Position numbers and translations under genes: made by a program
Shown here: one piece after another, positions 27,941 to 37,464 of the stretch
Position numbering within the stretch: the first letter of the stretch is position 1
Layout of the letters: the number at the start of each line of letters is the position of its first letter
Notes under the pieces: model-generated
The model's input: only the letters and a program-made list of their open reading frames with translations
Database searches by the model: none
What the model was told of the DNA's origin: nothing
NCBI RefSeq assembly: GCF_000239855.1
Contig: NZ_BADT01000170.1
Span: 62,001 to 126,000 of the forward strand
DNA from: Pseudoalteromonas sp. BSi20652
Lineage (GTDB): Bacteria > Pseudomonadota > Gammaproteobacteria > Enterobacterales > Alteromonadaceae
Reading direction: 5' to 3'
Length of the DNA stretch: 64,000 nt

Positions 27941-29296
27941 TTAAGCTGCTTTTAAACTTTGGTTTATAGCAACTAAATCTTCACTTGTTAGTGTACCCGC
28001 AGCTTGTTTTAAGCGAAGGGTAGATAACACATAACGGTAACGTACATCAGCGAGGTTACGCTTTGCATTGTATAAGTTTTGCGTACTCACGAGTACGTCA
28101 ACAATGGTACGCGTACCAACTTCAAAACCGGCTTCAGTTGCTTTAAGGGCACTTTGAGCTGAAACAACCGCTTGCTCTAGCGCTTTGTAAGTCGCAATAT
28201 CTGAAACAACTTGATTATAAGATGTAATTACTGTGCGAGTGACTGCGCGGTAATTTGTTTCATAATCTTGGCTCGCTGATACGTAAAACGCACGCGCTTG
28301 GTTTGTTGCAGCAACCGTTGCGCCACCTGAATATAAAGGTACGCTAAAGTTAAGCCCAACAGAACTTGAATCTGTACGCGGTTGGTCATCAAAATTAGCG
28401 CCATTTCTTTGAGTGTCTGTAAGAGAGTCACCATAACTTGCACTTAGAGTTAGCTTTGGATAATGACCCGCTTTTGCTAATTCAATTTGATCTTTTGCAA
28501 TATCAACCGTTACTTTAGAGACTTGTAAGTTGATATTTTTATCTTCAGCTACTTTAACAAAGTCGCTTGAGCGCTTAGTTGGTTTAGTTGTTGAGAAAGT
28601 ATCTGTATTTAAAAAATTTAATTTTTCGTGATACTTACCCGTGATTTCACGAAGCTGTTCGCGTGCAGTTTCTACAGCATTACTGGCAATAATTTCTTGG
28701 GCTACGGAATTATCAAACTGAGCTTGTGCTTCGTGTACGTCTGTTATAGCTGTTAAACCTACAGCGTAACGTTGTTTTGTTTGTTCAAGTTGACGTTCGA
28801 TTGCGCGTTTTTCAGCCTCAACAAATTCAAGGTTATCGCTGGCACTTAATACGTTAAAATAACCTTCAGCAACGCGTACAATTAAATTTTGTTTAGCTGC
28901 ATCATATAGGCCGCTTGCTTGTAGAGCTTGCTTATCGGCAATATCTAAAGTGTTCCAGGCGCCTAAATCAAATAATGTTTGGCTTAAACTTACACCACGA
29001 GAGAATTGGTCTGTATCACTTTCAACTTTTACTTGGCTAGCTAAATCGCCAACACTTTGATACGACGTTGAGTCACTTTTTGTATAGCTGGCTGTTAAAG
29101 CAATTTGAGGTAATAGTGCGCTCATTGCTAAATCGCTTTGGTAAGATTGCGCATCAGCTTGGGCTTTTGCTTTTAAAACAGTAGGATCGTTAGCTGTCGC
29201 TATTTCAAAAACTTGAAGTAAATCTTCAGCGTTAGCGGCTGTAGCGCCTAATGCGCATGATAAACTAACCAGCGCCGCAAGGATGTTCTTTTTCAT
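27941..29296 (-). CDS. tolC: outer membrane efflux channel TolC
   Basis: The 451-residue precursor has a signal peptide (MKKNILAALVSLSCALGATAANA, cut about residue 23) and two OEP repeats, each with long helices and two short barrel strands (QIALTASYTKSDSTSY; KLTLSASYGDSLTDTQ). The signature YFNVLSASDNLEFVEAEK and TRTIVDVLVSTQNLYNAKR are typical of TolC. It forms the trimeric outer-membrane duct for RND, MFS and type I secretion systems. It is divergent from nudF, the conserved arrangement in E. coli (tolC / nudF-yqiB-cpdA-yqiA-parE). Confidence 0.95.
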   Translation of the reverse strand: MKKNILAALVSLSCALGATAANAEDLLQVFEIATANDPTVLKAKAQADAQSYQSDLAMSALLPQIALTASYTKSDSTSYQSVGDLASQVKVESDTDQFSRGVSLSQTLFDLGAWNTLDIADKQALQASGLYDAAKQNLIVRVAEGYFNVLSASDNLEFVEAEKRAIERQLEQTKQRYAVGLTAITDVHEAQAQFDNSVAQEIIASNAVETAREQLREITGKYHEKLNFLNTDTFSTTKPTKRSSDFVKVAEDKNINLQVSKVTVDIAKDQIELAKAGHYPKLTLSASYGDSLTDTQRNGANFDDQPRTDSSSVGLNFSVPLYSGGATVAATNQARAFYVSASQDYETNYRAVTRTVITSYNQVVSDIATYKALEQAVVSAQSALKATEAGFEVGTRTIVDVLVSTQNLYNAKRNLADVRYRYVLSTLRLKQAAGTLTSEDLVAINQSLKAA

Positions 29297-29446
29297 ATTA
29301 GGTTCAGTCCTTAGACAATTTTTGTACTAAAAGCATGTTAACCTGTTTTACTCCATAACAAAAAAATAATTAGTAAAACAGTATGTTCAAGTGTAACAGA
29401 ATATATTAACGCATTTAATAGCTTAAAATAAGTAGAGGATAAGTAC

Positions 29447-30073
29447 GTGGTTGATACAAAAGCTCGTTCAATTTACACATGAAGATGTGAATTTAAAGCC
29501 AAGTAAAAACCTTTATAAAGGTTTTTTCAGGTTGATTTATACCAGTTTGAACATGCTCTTTTTGCGGGTGGGAAGTCTAAAATAATTAGCCGTGAAATAT
29601 TAGAACGCGGTGATGCAATTGCTGTTCTTCCTTACGACCCAATATCAGATACTGTTCTTTTAATTGAGCAAATACGTATAGGTGCCATTAAAAGCAAACA
29701 TTCGCCGTGGCTGCTAGAATGTATAGCCGGAATGACCGACGGCAGTATTGATTACGAATCAGTTGTTAAAAAAGAAGCGTACGAAGAAGCCGGGCTTGAA
29801 TTAACCGAGCTTGAATTTATGCTTTCATATCTATCAAGCCCAGGTGGTACAACTGAGCGCTTATATTTATATTTAGCGCGTGCAGATTTAAGCCAAGTAA
29901 AATCAGGTGTATATGGTCTTGAAACTGAAGGCGAGGATATAAAAACTCATATTCTATCAGTTGATGATGCGCTAGTGCGTCTCAATAATGGTGAAATAGA
30001 TAATGCGGCAACGGTTATTTGTATGCAGTGGCTTGCGCTTAATCGCGAAAAAATGGCAAGCAAATGGGCATAA
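29447..30073 (+). pseudogene. nudF: ADP-ribose pyrophosphatase NudF, frame broken
   Basis: The 5' part (QFTHEDVNLKPSKNLYKGFF, frame of 29451) and the 3' part (VDLYQFEHALFAGGKSK onward, frame of 29732) match consecutive parts of NudF. The join is at 29529-29531, where one extra G (AGGG instead of AGG) restores one frame. The Nudix box is intact around AGMTDG...EEAGLE, with EAYEEAG. The start is uncertain: a GTG at 29447 has GAGGAT 8 bases upstream but needs a second one-base change (AAAA to AAA near 29457) to join; a TTG at 29451 is already in frame. NudF hydrolyses ADP-ribose to AMP and ribose 5-phosphate. First gene of the parE operon. Confidence 0.8.
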
Positions 30074-30099
30074 ACTCTTACTAATATTATGGTGGTACT

Positions 30100-30558
30100 T
30101 TGACAGCACAATTAGCAACAAAGCGATATATTCAAAGCCTCCCAAAGTATTTAACACTTTGTGAGCATAACTATGTGCGACTATTAAAGTTGTTACCGAG
30201 CGAGCGTGACGTAGGAAGCATTCGTGAAGTTAAACTTGGCAACAGTGAGTTTGCTACAAAAATTGATGGTAGCGCAAAATATACTATGGATATTTCAATT
30301 AGGCAGCTAACAGGAATGGTTAAAGGGATCACGCCGCTGTATTTAACGGTACGCTTGTATCACGATGCGAAAGTAGCTGAAATTATTCATCACGATTACC
30401 ATCAGCGCATAAAACCATCGTACGGATACCCCAACCCTAAAATGCATCAAAAAGATGAAAAGTATCAACTTAATGCGTTTTTATACGACTGGTTAGTGGC
30501 CTGTGTAGAGCACGGACAAGCTACATTAAACTGGGATGTAAATAATGGTTTGGTTTGA
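30100..30558 (+). CDS. yqiB: DUF1249 protein YqiB
   Basis: The product has 152 residues, matching the DUF1249 family and E. coli YqiB in length, with conserved blocks ICEHNY-like LCEHNYVRLLKLLP, RQLTGMVKG and RLYHDAKVAEIIHH, and a CDYGYPN-like YGYPNPKMHQKDEKYQ. I start at a TTG (30100) preceded by GGTGG 4 bases upstream; there is no better start. Function is unknown. It overlaps cpdA by 14 bases and follows nudF by 26, so the genes are co-transcribed. Confidence 0.88.
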   Translation: MTAQLATKRYIQSLPKYLTLCEHNYVRLLKLLPSERDVGSIREVKLGNSEFATKIDGSAKYTMDISIRQLTGMVKGITPLYLTVRLYHDAKVAEIIHHDYHQRIKPSYGYPNPKMHQKDEKYQLNAFLYDWLVACVEHGQATLNWDVNNGLV

Positions 30559-31330
30559 TGATACGTATACATTTGATAAATCATCTTTGTGCATTGCACA
30601 TATTACCGACAGCCATTTATTTGCAGATAAAAATGGTGAATATTTTAATGTAAATACTGCAGCTCATTTTGAACAAGCTTTGGCACACATCGCTGAGCAG
30701 TCAATAGATTGCGTAATTTTTGGTGGTGATTTAACACAAGACCATAGTTTCGAATCGTACTTATTATTTAGTGAACTTATAAATGCCAGTGACATCATTT
30801 GCCCTGTATTTTGGGTACCAGGTAACCATGATGAGTTAGCAATGCTTAATCGCATAAGTGGTGGGCAAATAAATTCGGCTAAACATATTATTGCCAATGG
30901 TATTGAGCTACTTCTGATTAACTCTAAAGGTCCTACACCTGCAGGATGGGTTACTGGCGCGCATTTAGACGAAATAACAGACGCTTTAATCAATTCGAAT
31001 AGTAGTAAAGTTATATTTTGTCACCATAATCCGCTGCCAATAAACGGCTACCTTGATAAGCATCTATTAGAAAATGGCCCACAGCTTTTAAATATTTTAG
31101 TTAATAGTAATCATGTATCTGCGCTTTTTCATGGCCATGTACACAATGATTACGAACAATATTTTAGAGGGCTGCCCATATATGCAACCCCAGCGAGCTC
31201 AATACAGTTTGTAAAATATACTCCAGAGTGGGAGCAAAAAAATACGGGGCCAGCTTATAGAATGCTAAATATAAAGAGTAAAAAAGATAAACTAGAAGTA
31301 AAAACGGAAGTGGTATGGCTAAGCGCGTAA
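30545..31330 (+). CDS. cpdA: 3',5'-cyclic-AMP phosphodiesterase CpdA
   Basis: The 261-residue protein is a class III cyclic nucleotide phosphodiesterase with all metallophosphatase motifs: D-x-H (HITDSHLF, about residues 19-26), GGDLTQD, GNHDE, CHHNPLP and HGHVHND. It hydrolyses cAMP in the cytoplasm using two metal ions. It overlaps yqiB upstream (14 bases) and yqiA downstream (16 bases), indicating tight translational coupling. Confidence 0.94.
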   Translation: MVWFDDTYTFDKSSLCIAHITDSHLFADKNGEYFNVNTAAHFEQALAHIAEQSIDCVIFGGDLTQDHSFESYLLFSELINASDIICPVFWVPGNHDELAMLNRISGGQINSAKHIIANGIELLLINSKGPTPAGWVTGAHLDEITDALINSNSSKVIFCHHNPLPINGYLDKHLLENGPQLLNILVNSNHVSALFHGHVHNDYEQYFRGLPIYATPASSIQFVKYTPEWEQKNTGPAYRMLNIKSKKDKLEVKTEVVWLSA

Positions 31331-31875
31331 TTTATATTCATGGCTTTAATAGTTCACAAAAATCATATAAAGCTGTGCGCTTTGGTGAGCTTATGGCAAA
31401 CTATGACGTTGATTATTGTGTACCGAACTTAAACCACGAGCCCCTACAAGCTATCATTGAGCTTGAGCAATTACTAACGCCAAATACCGTTTTATTAGGC
31501 AGCTCGTTAGGTGGTTTTTTTGCCACGTATTTATCGCAGCGTTATCAAATTCCTGCAGTGGTTATTAATCCCGCGGTCGCACCCTATAATTTATTACAGT
31601 CGTTAATTGGACCTAATTATAATCCGTATCAAGATTATCATTACGATTTAAATAACAGCCATATTGAGGCACTTAAATTGCTCGCTGTAGATAAATTAGC
31701 ATCCCCTGAGTTACTGTACTTATTACAGCAAACAGGCGATGAAGTGTTGAATTTTCAACACGCAGTAAACTATTATTCGCAATGCAAGCAATTGATAGAG
31801 TTTGGTGGCGATCATAGCTACGTTGAATTTGAACGCACCTTTGCAAGTATTGTAGATTTTCTTAAAATCACGTAA
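31315..31875 (+). CDS. yqiA: YqiA family esterase
   Basis: The 186-residue alpha/beta hydrolase begins YIHGFNSSQKS and has the nucleophile elbow GSSLGG (Ser about residue 64), a DEVLNFQ Asp region and the catalytic His in GGDHSYVEFE near the C-terminus. E. coli YqiA has acyl-CoA thioesterase/esterase activity in vitro; the natural substrate is unknown. Overlaps cpdA by 16 bases. Confidence 0.92.
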   Translation: MAKRVIYIHGFNSSQKSYKAVRFGELMANYDVDYCVPNLNHEPLQAIIELEQLLTPNTVLLGSSLGGFFATYLSQRYQIPAVVINPAVAPYNLLQSLIGPNYNPYQDYHYDLNNSHIEALKLLAVDKLASPELLYLLQQTGDEVLNFQHAVNYYSQCKQLIEFGGDHSYVEFERTFASIVDFLKIT

Positions 31876-31914
31876 AACTAGTTAGGCTGAACTGAGGTTA
31901 GTTACTATATTAAC

Positions 31915-31985
31915 GCTTTAGCGCATATAACAATAAAACTAGTAAAACGAATTAGAGCCTTAGCGGATATAAAGACAAAAACTAT
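31915..31985 (+). repeat. imperfect direct repeat upstream of parE
   Basis: Two similar stretches, 31915-31943 (GCTTTAGCGCATATAA...) and 31957-31985 (GCCTTAGCGGATATAA...), lie 42 bases apart between yqiA and parE, the second running into the parE start codon. Each includes an AT-rich segment followed by A-rich sequence. Their role is unknown; they might be duplicated leader or promoter sequence. Confidence 0.5.
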
Positions 31986-33873
31986 GAGTGATCAAAATTA
32001 TAACGCCGAAGCCATTGAAGTACTTAATGGACTAGATCCGGTAAAACGACGCCCAGGGATGTACACCGATACAACACGTCCCAATCATTTAGGTCAAGAG
32101 GTTATCGATAACAGTGTCGATGAAGCTATGGCCGGTCATGCTACTCGTATCGACGTAATACTCCACGAAGATAACTCGCTTGAAGTAAGTGATGACGGAC
32201 GTGGTATGCCTATTGATATTCATCCTGAGGAAGGTATCCCAGGGGTAGAACTAATCTTCACTAAATTACACGCAGGTGGTAAGTTTTCTAATAAAAACTA
32301 CCAATTTTCGGGTGGTTTACACGGTGTAGGTATTTCGGTAGTAAATGCGTTATCTACACGTGTAGAAGTAACAGTAAGACGTGACGCTCAACAATACAGA
32401 ATGGCATTTGAAAGCGGCGATAAAGTAGAAGACTTAAATGTAATTGGTACAGTCGGTAAGCGTAACACCGGCACTACGGTTCGTTTTTGGGCTGATGTTA
32501 GCTATTTTGATTCACCAAACTACTCAATTACCAAGCTTAATCATTTATTAAAAGCCAAAGCGGTTTTGTGTCCAGGACTGCGAATTAAGTTTATTAATAA
32601 GCAAACAAAAGAAACCCAAGAATGGTTTTACGAAACTGGCTTAAAAGATTATTTAGTTGAAGCAATTAAAGGTTTTGAAACATTACCGCAAGACCCGTTT
32701 GTTGGCGAATTTAAAAGTTCAATTGAAGGTGCTGACTGGGCTGTTGTATGGCTGCCAGAAGGTGGTGAATCAATAGCTGAAAGCTACGTAAACCTTATTC
32801 CTACCGCGCAAGGTGGTACACATGTAAATGGTTTACGCCAAGGTTTGCTTGAAGCAATGCGAGAGTTTTGTGAGTTTAGAAACTTACTCCCTCGTGGTGT
32901 GAAATTAACTCCTGATGACATTTGGGATCGTTGTAGTTACGTGTTGTCGGTTAAAATGCAAGACCCTCAATTTGCCGGTCAAACAAAAGAAAAACTATCA
33001 TCACGCTCATGTGCTGCGTTTGTATCGGGGGTTGTAAAAGACTCGTTTAGTTTATGGTTAAATGAACATACAGATACCGCAGAATTATTAGCTGAGTTAT
33101 GTATTTCAAATGCGCAAACACGCTTGCGTGCAGCTAAAAAAGTAGTGCGTAAACGTGTTACTGCTGGTCCCGCTTTACCGGGTAAACTTACCGATTGTAG
33201 CGCTGCTGATAACGACCGTACCGAATTGTTTTTAGTGGAAGGTGATTCTGCTGGTGGCTCTGCTAAACAAGCACGAGACCGTGAATTTCAGGCAATTATG
33301 CCGCTACGTGGTAAAATTTTAAATACCTGGGAAGTTGAATCGGGGCAAATACTAGCATCGCAAGAAGTACATGATATTTCAGTGGCACTGGGTATTGATC
33401 CAGAATCAACCGACATGTCAGGACTACGCTACAATAAAATTTGTATATTGGCCGATGCTGACTCGGATGGACTACACATTGCAACACTTTTGTGTGCACT
33501 GTTTGTTCGCCATTTTCCGGAGTTAGTAAAAACAGGGCATGTGTATGTAGCAATGCCGCCATTATTTAGAATAGACATTGGTAAAGAAGTTTATTACGCA
33601 CTTGATGAACAAGAAAAAACCGCTATTTTGGCGCGCATAGAAGCCGAGAAAAAACGCGGGAAAGTAAACGTACAACGGTTCAAAGGTCTGGGTGAAATGA
33701 ACCCATTACAACTGCGTGAAACCACGATGGATCCAAATACACGACGTTTAGTGCAGCTTACGCTTGATGAAGAAGTAGAAACCATGGAGATGATGGATAT
33801 GCTACTTGCTAAAAAACGATCGCCTGATCGTCGTCAATGGTTAGAAGATCATGGTAATAAGGCACTCGTTTAA
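31984..33873 (+). CDS. parE: DNA topoisomerase IV subunit B
   Basis: The 629-residue protein is full-length ParE. GHKL ATPase motifs: DNSVDEA (residues about 42-48), SDDGRGMPID, LHAGGKF and GLHGVGISVVNALS; Toprim: EGDSAGGSAK and the DADSDG metal site; C-terminal FKGLGEMN. It forms A2B2 topoisomerase IV with ParC and decatenates replicated chromosomes. It ends the nudF-yqiB-cpdA-yqiA block, with a 108-base gap before it that could contain its own promoter. Confidence 0.97.
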   Translation: MSDQNYNAEAIEVLNGLDPVKRRPGMYTDTTRPNHLGQEVIDNSVDEAMAGHATRIDVILHEDNSLEVSDDGRGMPIDIHPEEGIPGVELIFTKLHAGGKFSNKNYQFSGGLHGVGISVVNALSTRVEVTVRRDAQQYRMAFESGDKVEDLNVIGTVGKRNTGTTVRFWADVSYFDSPNYSITKLNHLLKAKAVLCPGLRIKFINKQTKETQEWFYETGLKDYLVEAIKGFETLPQDPFVGEFKSSIEGADWAVVWLPEGGESIAESYVNLIPTAQGGTHVNGLRQGLLEAMREFCEFRNLLPRGVKLTPDDIWDRCSYVLSVKMQDPQFAGQTKEKLSSRSCAAFVSGVVKDSFSLWLNEHTDTAELLAELCISNAQTRLRAAKKVVRKRVTAGPALPGKLTDCSAADNDRTELFLVEGDSAGGSAKQARDREFQAIMPLRGKILNTWEVESGQILASQEVHDISVALGIDPESTDMSGLRYNKICILADADSDGLHIATLLCALFVRHFPELVKTGHVYVAMPPLFRIDIGKEVYYALDEQEKTAILARIEAEKKRGKVNVQRFKGLGEMNPLQLRETTMDPNTRRLVQLTLDEEVETMEMMDMLLAKKRSPDRRQWLEDHGNKALV

Positions 33874-33902
33874 TTACCTGTGCTTAACACTAGGAGAGGC
33901 GA

Positions 33903-34997
33903 ATGAAAAAACTACTAGGATGTTTGCTGTTACTTGGGCTGACTACCGCTCCTGTTATGGCGAAAAATATACTCGATAAGCTCACAGTAGCACCAGGGTT
34001 TGAAATAAGCTTATTTGCAAATGATGTAGAAAATGCACGCCAAATAGCCGTTTCAAAAAAAGGTATTGTGTATGTTGGCTCTCGTAAAGCGGGTAACGTA
34101 TATGCGCTTATTGATCATAATAGCGATGGCGTAGCAGATAAAAAAATTGTTGTAGCTAAAGGCCTAAATATGCCCTCTGGCATAGCAATTAAAGATGGCG
34201 ATTTATATGTAGGCGAAGTACATCGTATTATTCGCTTTAAAAATATTGATACCCAATTAAAAGATCCAAAATTTGATGTGGTTTATGACGCATTGCCGAG
34301 CGAGCGTCATCATGGTTGGAAATTTTTACGTTTTGCACCAACGGGCGAGCTAATCATTCCGGTGGGTGTACCGTGTAATATTTGTGCTGAAGATGAACGT
34401 TTTGGTCGTATTTTTGCGCTTAATGTAGAAACAAAACAAATAAAAACAATAGCCAAGGGCGTTAGAAACACAGTGGGTTTTGATTTTCATCCGGCTACTC
34501 AAGCTTTATGGTTTAGTGACAACGGTCGCGACATGATGGGCGATGATATTCCACCAGATGAGTTAAACCGTATAACGCAAGAAGGTGAGCACTTTGGTTT
34601 TCCGTATGTTCATGCCGGTGCGATTATTGACCCTGAGTTTGGTGAAGGTAAAAATATTGCCGATTACACGTCGCCAGCTCTTGCACTTGCTGCGCATGTA
34701 GCGCCATTAGGTATTCATTTTTATAACGGTAAGCAATTTCCAGCAAGCTATAAGCAACAATTATTTGTTGCTGAACATGGCTCATGGAACCGTTCTAAAA
34801 AGTCAGGTTATAAAGTAGGGCTGGCAACAATTGAAGTAGGTCGCGTAACTAAATATACGCCATTTATTACTGGCTTTATGAAAGACGAAACAACATTTGG
34901 ACGCCCTGTTGCATTTGCAGAATTAGGTGACGGCAGTCTGTTAGTAAGCGATGATTACGCCAATGTAATCTACCGTGTAAGCTATAAGAAAAACTAG
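33903..34997 (+). CDS. secreted sorbosone/glucose dehydrogenase-like beta-propeller
   Basis: The 364-residue precursor has a signal peptide (MKKLLGCLLLLGLTTAPVMA, cut about residue 20) and a six-bladed propeller of the GSDH/sorbosone dehydrogenase type: FEISLFANDVENARQIAVS, GLNMPSGIAIKDGDLYVGE, HHGWKFLRFAPTGEL, NTVGFDFHP, LWFSDNGRD, AEHGSWNRS. Relatives may bind PQQ and Ca2+ and oxidise sugars or aldehydes in the periplasm, but PQQ binding is not proven by these motifs. It lies 29 bases after parE and 10 before parC, so it is embedded in the topoisomerase IV transcript. Confidence 0.85.
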   Translation: MKKLLGCLLLLGLTTAPVMAKNILDKLTVAPGFEISLFANDVENARQIAVSKKGIVYVGSRKAGNVYALIDHNSDGVADKKIVVAKGLNMPSGIAIKDGDLYVGEVHRIIRFKNIDTQLKDPKFDVVYDALPSERHHGWKFLRFAPTGELIIPVGVPCNICAEDERFGRIFALNVETKQIKTIAKGVRNTVGFDFHPATQALWFSDNGRDMMGDDIPPDELNRITQEGEHFGFPYVHAGAIIDPEFGEGKNIADYTSPALALAAHVAPLGIHFYNGKQFPASYKQQLFVAEHGSWNRSKKSGYKVGLATIEVGRVTKYTPFITGFMKDETTFGRPVAFAELGDGSLLVSDDYANVIYRVSYKKN

Positions 34998-35007
34998 GTA
35001 AGCTTTA

Positions 35008-37302
35008 ATGAGTGATACAGATACCTTGCTAATGCAAGGAATTGAGCAACAAACAATGGGGCGTTTTACCGAAGACGCCTATTTAAATTATTCTATGTAC
35101 GTGATCATGGATCGTGCCCTACCGCATGTAGGTGACGGCCTAAAGCCAGTACAACGTCGTATTATTTATGCGATGAGCGAACTGGGTTTGTCGGCTAATG
35201 CCAAGTACAAAAAATCAGCCCGTACAGTGGGTGACGTACTCGGTAAGTACCATCCACACGGCGACAGCGCATGTTACGAAGCCATGGTATTAATGGCGCA
35301 GCCGTTTTCTTACCGCTACCCTTTGGTAGATGGACAAGGAAACTGGGGCGCGGCAGATGACCCTAAATCGTTTGCAGCGATGCGTTATACCGAGGCGCGT
35401 TTATCTAAGTTTTCAGAAGTATTATTAAAAGAGCTTGGTCAAGGCACTGTAGATTGGACACCCAACTTTGACGGCACAATGGACGAACCTGTTGTACTGC
35501 CTTCTCGTTTACCGCATATTTTACTTAACGGTATAACCGGTATTGCCGTAGGTATGGCAACCGATATACCGCCACATAACGTACGTGAAGTGGCTAGTGC
35601 ATGTTGTTTATTACTTGATAAACCAAAAACAGAACTTGAAGAATTACTTGAGCTTGTACATGCACCAGATTACCCAACCGACGCTGAAATAATTACCCCA
35701 AAAGCCGATATTCATAAAATATATAAAACCGGTCGTGGGTCTATTAAAATGCGTGCGGTTTACACCGAAGAGCATGGCGATATTGTTATTACAGCACTGC
35801 CGCATCAATGTTCTGGTGGTAAAGTACTTGAGCAAATTGCAGCGCAAATGAACGCTAAAAAATTACCAATGATTGCCGATTTACGTGACGAGTCAGATCA
35901 CGAAAATCCAACACGCATTGTAATTATCCCGCGCTCAAACCGCATTAAAGCTGAGCCATTAATGGCGCACTTATTTGCAACCACCGATTTAGAAAAAAAC
36001 TACCGTGTAAATTTAAACATGCTAGGGCTAGATGGTCGCCCGCAAGTTAAAGACTTACGCTGTATTTTAAGTGAGTGGCTAACATTTAGACGCGAAACGG
36101 TGCGTCGTCGTTTGCAGTATCGTTTAGATAAAGTATTAGCGCGTTTGCATATTTTAGAAGGTTTACTAGCCGCCTTTTTAAATATTGATGAAGTGATTGA
36201 AATCATCCGCAGCGAAGATAAACCAAAGCCTGTATTAATGGAGCGCTTTGATTTAACTGATACGCAAGCAGAAGCAATTTTAGAATTAAAACTTCGTCAT
36301 TTAGCAAAGCTTGAAGAGTTTAAAATTCGTGGTGAGCAAGACGAACTAGCCAAAGAGCGTGATAAATTAGCGCAAATTTTGGGCTCAGAACGTCGTATGT
36401 CGACATTGCTTAAAAAAGAAATTCAAGAAGCCGCTGAAATGTACGGTGACGATCGTCGCTCGCCAGTGATTGAGCGCTCTGAAGCGAAAGCACTTAACGA
36501 AAAAGATTTAATTCCATCAGAGTCAGTTACTGTTGTGCTATCAGACAAAGGCTGGGCTCGTGTTGGTAAAGGTCATGACTTAGATGTTCAAGGCTTAAAT
36601 TACCGCTCAGGTGACGGCTTTAGAGCCTCGGCTCGTGGTAAAAGTAATCAACCTGCGGTATTTCTAGATTCAGCAGGGCGGGCGTTTGCAACCGATGCGC
36701 ACAGTCTACCTTCGGCGCGTAGTCAAGGTGAACCAATGACAGGTCGTTTTAACTTAACACCAGGCGCTAATTTTGAGCACGTGGTAATGAGTGAAGACGA
36801 GCAAGTATTGCTTATGGCGTCAGATGCAGGTTACGGCTTTATTACTGACTTTAAAGACTTAGTGAGTAAAAATAAAAATGGTAAAGCGCTGGTAAGCGTT
36901 CCTAAAGGTGGAATATTACTTTCTCCTATTAGAGTGAACGATGTTGCTAGCGATTACTGTATGGCTATTTCTAACGAAGGTCGAATGCTTTTATTCCCGC
37001 TGCGAGACTTACCAAAATTAGGTAAGGGTAAAGGTAATAAAATCATTTCTATACCGGGTGCTAAAGTACAAGCCCGTGAAGAGTTTGTAAAAGTGCTTGC
37101 TGTTGTGCCACTAGGAAGCAGTGTTACGCTTCATGCTGGTAAGCGTAAACTAACACTTAAACCAAGTGATTTAGAGCATTATCATGGTGAGCGAGGGCGT
37201 AGGGGTAATAAACTACCGCGCGGCTTACAGCGTGTTGACGAAGCCGTTGTTGATCTAACGCCTCAAGATGATGAACCAATAGACGTTATTAGCGAAGAGT
37301 AG
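35008..37302 (+). CDS. parC: DNA topoisomerase IV subunit A
   Basis: The 764-residue protein contains the winged-helix and tower domains and a C-terminal beta-pinwheel. The catalytic Tyr lies in [11 protein letters not shown]. The quinolone-resistance region reads [16 protein letters not shown], so the Ser and Glu that are usually changed in resistant strains (Ser80 and Glu84 in E. coli numbering) are wild type. It cleaves and rejoins DNA with ParE. It is 10 bases downstream of the propeller gene and followed by a strong terminator. Confidence 0.97.
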   Translation: MSDTDTLLMQGIEQQTMGRFTEDAYLNYSMYVIMDRALPHVGDGLKPVQRRIIYAMSELGLSANAKYKKSARTVGDVLGKYHPHGDSACYEAMVLMAQPFSYRYPLVDGQGNWGAADDPKSFAAMRYTEARLSKFSEVLLKELGQGTVDWTPNFDGTMDEPVVLPSRLPHILLNGITGIAVGMATDIPPHNVREVASACCLLLDKPKTELEELLELVHAPDYPTDAEIITPKADIHKIYKTGRGSIKMRAVYTEEHGDIVITALPHQCSGGKVLEQIAAQMNAKKLPMIADLRDESDHENPTRIVIIPRSNRIKAEPLMAHLFATTDLEKNYRVNLNMLGLDGRPQVKDLRCILSEWLTFRRETVRRRLQYRLDKVLARLHILEGLLAAFLNIDEVIEIIRSEDKPKPVLMERFDLTDTQAEAILELKLRHLAKLEEFKIRGEQDELAKERDKLAQILGSERRMSTLLKKEIQEAAEMYGDDRRSPVIERSEAKALNEKDLIPSESVTVVLSDKGWARVGKGHDLDVQGLNYRSGDGFRASARGKSNQPAVFLDSAGRAFATDAHSLPSARSQGEPMTGRFNLTPGANFEHVVMSEDEQVLLMASDAGYGFITDFKDLVSKNKNGKALVSVPKGGILLSPIRVNDVASDYCMAISNEGRMLLFPLRDLPKLGKGKGNKIISIPGAKVQAREEFVKVLAVVPLGSSVTLHAGKRKLTLKPSDLEHYHGERGRRGNKLPRGLQRVDEAVVDLTPQDDEPIDVISEE

Positions 37303-37324
37303 CCAATTACTTTTTTGTATAAAT

Positions 37325-37360
37325 AAAAACGGTCTGCATTTGCAGGCCGTTTTTGTTTTA
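37325..37360 (+). terminator. rho-independent terminator after parC
   Basis: AAAAACGGTCTGCA-TT-TGCAGGCCGTTTTTG, 23 bases after the stop; one G-U pair in the stem. Confidence 0.9.
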
Positions 37361-37464
37361 AAATAAAGAGCTTGCATATTTCAGCGTACACTTGTGCGCT
37401 ATTGACTCGTCTGTGTCACAAAATAACGCTATAATAATCATAATTGATCTTTGGAGAAGCCCAT

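Noticed and set aside
37402-37435. TTGACT and TATAAT upstream of plsC
   Set aside because: Each matches a sigma-70 element, but the spacing is 22 bases instead of about 17, so a promoter call would be weak.
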